A stretch of 64,000 bases of DNA. It comes from Bacteroidota bacterium. Its GTDB lineage: Bacteria; Bacteroidota; Bacteroidia; Bacteroidales; Prolixibacteraceae. Numbering within the stretch: position 1 is the stretch's first letter; each line of letters begins with the position of its first letter. The translations under genes and the position numbers were made by a program. Below the pieces are notes generated by a model that saw only the letters and a list, made by a program, of their open reading frames with translations, ran no database searches and had not been told where the DNA came from. The DNA lies in NCBI GenBank assembly GCA_023251435.1, contig JAHEYU010000028.1, positions 1-64,000 on the forward strand, given 5' to 3'. This document shows positions 62,282 to 64,000 of this stretch, one piece after another.

Positions 62282-62395
62282 CAAGTTAGGGAGAACGAGA
62301 ATATTGAGCTTGTATTTAATTACCTTGATGAGCTGATCACCAAACAGGAAGAAGTTAAGCCCCGAAAGCGAATAGGATATAAAAATCAGGACTGA
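62282..62395 (+). pseudogene. C-terminal remnant of an ORF6N-like protein
   Basis: In frame to TGA at 62395: ENENIELVFNYLDELITKQ, PRKRIGYKNQD. This resembles the typical end of ORF6N-domain proteins (IELVFxYLDEL...PRxxIGYK). The rest of the gene is gone, so it is a decayed fragment of an accessory gene beside rubrerythrin. Confidence 0.55.
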
Positions 62396-62413
62396 TTTTT
62401 ATAGGCAAAAATT

Positions 62414-62475
62414 AACCACGGATTTCACGAATTCACACAAATTTTAATCTGTGTAAAACCATGAAATCCGTGGTT
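62414..62475. repeat. Inverted repeat AACCACGGATTTCA / TGAAATCCGTGGTT
   Basis: Perfect 14-bp arms (62414-62427, 62462-62475) around an inner ACACA/TGTGT pair. The word is a common dispersed repeat. It lies just downstream of dapL on the minus strand and could help to end it. Confidence 0.7.
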
Positions 62476-62483
62476 TAGCACTT

Positions 62484-63713
62484 TTATTTCAGATTTTTAA
62501 TCCGCTCCATTGCTTCCAACACATTATCGCGGTCGGCAAACGCCGAAAAGCGGAAATAGCCTTCGCCCGATGGCCCGAATCCTGAACCGGGAGTTCCAAC
62601 CACATTGGCTACATTCAGTAATTTATCAAAGAATTCCCATGATTTCATGTTGTCCGGAGTTTTCACCCAAACGTAAGGCGCATTCACTCCGCCAAATACC
62701 GTAAAGCCGGTTTCTTTCAGGCTTTCGCGCATGATACGGGCATTTTCCAGATAATAAGCGATTACTTCTTTCACCTGTTTTTTACCTTCTTCAGTATAAA
62801 TAGCAGCAGCGGCTTTCTGCACCGGATACGAAACTCCGTTGAATTTGGTGGTGTGACGGCGGTTCCACAATGGTTTTACCGGATGTGCAGTACCTTCGCT
62901 GTCGTAGGCTTTCAGTTCTTTTGGAATTACGGTGAAAGCACAGCGCGTTCCGGTGAAGCCTGCCGTTTTCGAAAAGCTCCGGAATTCGAGCGCAACTTCT
63001 TTGGCACCTTCAATTTCGAAAATCGAATGAGGAATGCTATCGTCGGTAATAAATGCTTCGTAAGCGGCATCGTACAGGATGATGCATTTATTCTCGCGGG
63101 CATAATTTACCCATTTGGTCAGTTCTTCTTTCGAAGCAACAGTTCCGGTCGGGTTATTCGGAAAGCAAAGGAAAATCAGATCAGGACGCTCGGTGGGCAA
63201 TTCTGGAATAAAACCGTTGGCTTCGTTGCAGGGCATGTAAATAATTCCTTCGAAATAGCCGTTCGGCTGAATTTCGCCTGTTTTTCCCGACATCACTGTG
63301 GTATCGGCATACACTGGGTAAACCGGATCGCATATCGCAATTTTATTTCCGGCACCAAATACTTCCTGAATGTTTCCGGTATCGCATTTCGAACCATCTG
63401 ACACGAAAATATCGTCGGCGGAAATATCCACTCCTCTACTTTTGTAGTCGTTTAGTGCGATGGCTTCGCGCAGAAAATCGTAGCCTTGTTCGGGGCCGTA
63501 GCCTTTAAACGACGAGGCGCTGGCCATTTCATCAACTCCTTCGTGGAAAGCCTTCACAACCGCCGGAACCAGCGGTTGGGTAACATCGCCAATTCCCATT
63601 CTGATTACTTTTTTATTGGGATTGGCTTCTGCAAATTCGCGCACTCTGCGTCCAATTTCGGGGAACAAATACCCGGCCTGAAGTTTCAGGTAATTTTCGT
63701 TAATCAATGCCAT
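62484..63713 (-). CDS. dapL: LL-diaminopimelate aminotransferase
   Basis: 409 residues from the ATG at 63713 (an in-frame ATG at 63758 gives an unlikely extension). [36 protein letters not shown] and the PLP Lys in [14 protein letters not shown] are the DapL pattern. It makes LL-diaminopimelate directly from tetrahydrodipicolinate and glutamate, as typical of many Bacteroidota. Confidence 0.94.
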   Translation of the reverse strand: MALINENYLKLQAGYLFPEIGRRVREFAEANPNKKVIRMGIGDVTQPLVPAVVKAFHEGVDEMASASSFKGYGPEQGYDFLREAIALNDYKSRGVDISADDIFVSDGSKCDTGNIQEVFGAGNKIAICDPVYPVYADTTVMSGKTGEIQPNGYFEGIIYMPCNEANGFIPELPTERPDLIFLCFPNNPTGTVASKEELTKWVNYARENKCIILYDAAYEAFITDDSIPHSIFEIEGAKEVALEFRSFSKTAGFTGTRCAFTVIPKELKAYDSEGTAHPVKPLWNRRHTTKFNGVSYPVQKAAAAIYTEEGKKQVKEVIAYYLENARIMRESLKETGFTVFGGVNAPYVWVKTPDNMKSWEFFDKLLNVANVVGTPGSGFGPSGEGYFRFSAFADRDNVLEAMERIKNLK

Positions 63714-63755
63714 GATATGATGTTTTAAGTGATAATTTTTCAAATTTCGAGCCTT

Positions 63756-63763
63756 CAAAGTTA
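63756..63763 (-). promoter_or_regulatory. -7 box of dapL (TAACTTTG, minus strand)
   Basis: Full TAnnTTTG match on the minus strand 42 bases before the ATG at 63713. Confidence 0.5.
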
Positions 63764-63958
63764 TAATATTTTATTTTGAGGCCTTTTTAGTTTCGATTTT
63801 TGTATTCAGAAAATCGCAAATATTTTACAGAGACGTCATTCTTGTACCACTGCAAATGGGTCGGCGTTGCTTTGCTCTGGAGCACACTCAAGCAGATTAC
63901 TCCCCCATAGAAGTAAACAATACATTTGCATTAAGTTATTTAGAATGCTTATAAATTG

Positions 63959-63967
63959 CCCCCCCCC
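63959..63967. repeat. C9 homopolymer
   Basis: Nine consecutive C in the otherwise gene-free stretch 63764-64000. No gene or RNA was recognised in that stretch. Homopolymer length is prone to slippage and to sequencing error. Confidence 0.7.
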
Positions 63968-64000
63968 TCTAATAATATTTTGATAAAAGGGGTTACCTTT

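Overview
The window comes from a Bacteroidota chromosome. The evidence is: -7 promoter boxes of the TAnnTTTG type, start codons without Shine-Dalgarno sequences, type IX secretion sorting tails on secreted proteins, a DPP11-type S46 peptidase, paired ACT-domain/phenylacetate-CoA ligase genes, an LL-diaminopimelate aminotransferase, and word-like intergenic repeats. Four-subunit 2-oxoacid:ferredoxin oxidoreductase, flavodoxin, rubrerythrin, an ADP-forming acyl-CoA synthetase and molybdopterin genes point to an anaerobic or microaerophilic lifestyle. An exported superoxide dismutase indicates some oxygen exposure. A member of the Bacteroidales/Marinilabiliales is plausible, but I cannot fix the genus. 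Most of the window is housekeeping in small operons.

Layout. 1-6.6 kb: end of dnaK, a GNAT acetyltransferase, a MORN-repeat protein, a T9SS-exported subtilisin, xseA, gmk and nadD. 6.8-7.3 kb: a parDE toxin-antitoxin pair. 7.4-11.6 kb: a molybdopterin operon (mobB-like, moeA, short moaA, moaC, MOSC-MogA fusion) led by a promoter and a recognisable Moco riboswitch. 11.7-22.2 kb: an orphan antitoxin, a stand-alone RAM domain, SOD, a DUF2520/KdsC/Maf cluster, a sugar-binding lipoprotein, DPP11, a USP-like protein, an ADP-forming acyl-CoA synthetase and an RRM protein. 22.2-33.6 kb: a large aryl/acyl-acid module with a porin, two phenylacetate-CoA ligases each followed by a double-ACT protein, prephenate dehydratase behind a terminator-like leader hairpin, flavodoxin, an aminotransferase, and a four-gene VOR/KOR-type oxidoreductase. 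Together these could interconvert aromatic or branched acids, their CoA esters, 2-oxoacids and amino acids.

33.9-37.8 kb (minus strand): an AAA/ABC-type ATPase with a TOPRIM-like DUF4276-like partner (a candidate defence pair), then dgt and a YgjP-like metalloprotease gene. 37.8-42.1 kb: an unknown conserved gene, a GH29 fucosidase, and a queuosine cluster (transporter, queC, queF) whose start codon is preceded by a preQ1-I-like pseudoknot. 42.2-50.5 kb: a PKD/T9SS protein, an Rnl5-type RNA ligase, dprA, aroB-aroA and tadA. 50.5-57.7 kb: two DUF3857/transglutaminase-like proteins, one lacking catalytic Cys and His, a decayed second tadA, small exported proteins, a DUF1593 protein, and a mazE-like antitoxin broken by an amber codon and flanked by a duplicated aspS upstream segment. 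57.7-64 kb: aspS, a histidine-kinase-like protein lacking the phospho-acceptor His, sufE-DUF59, rubrerythrin, an ORF6N remnant and dapL.

The observations most worth following are the two riboswitches, the ATPase/TOPRIM pair, the His-less kinase, the catalytically dead transglutaminase-like partner, and the gene relics left by local duplication.
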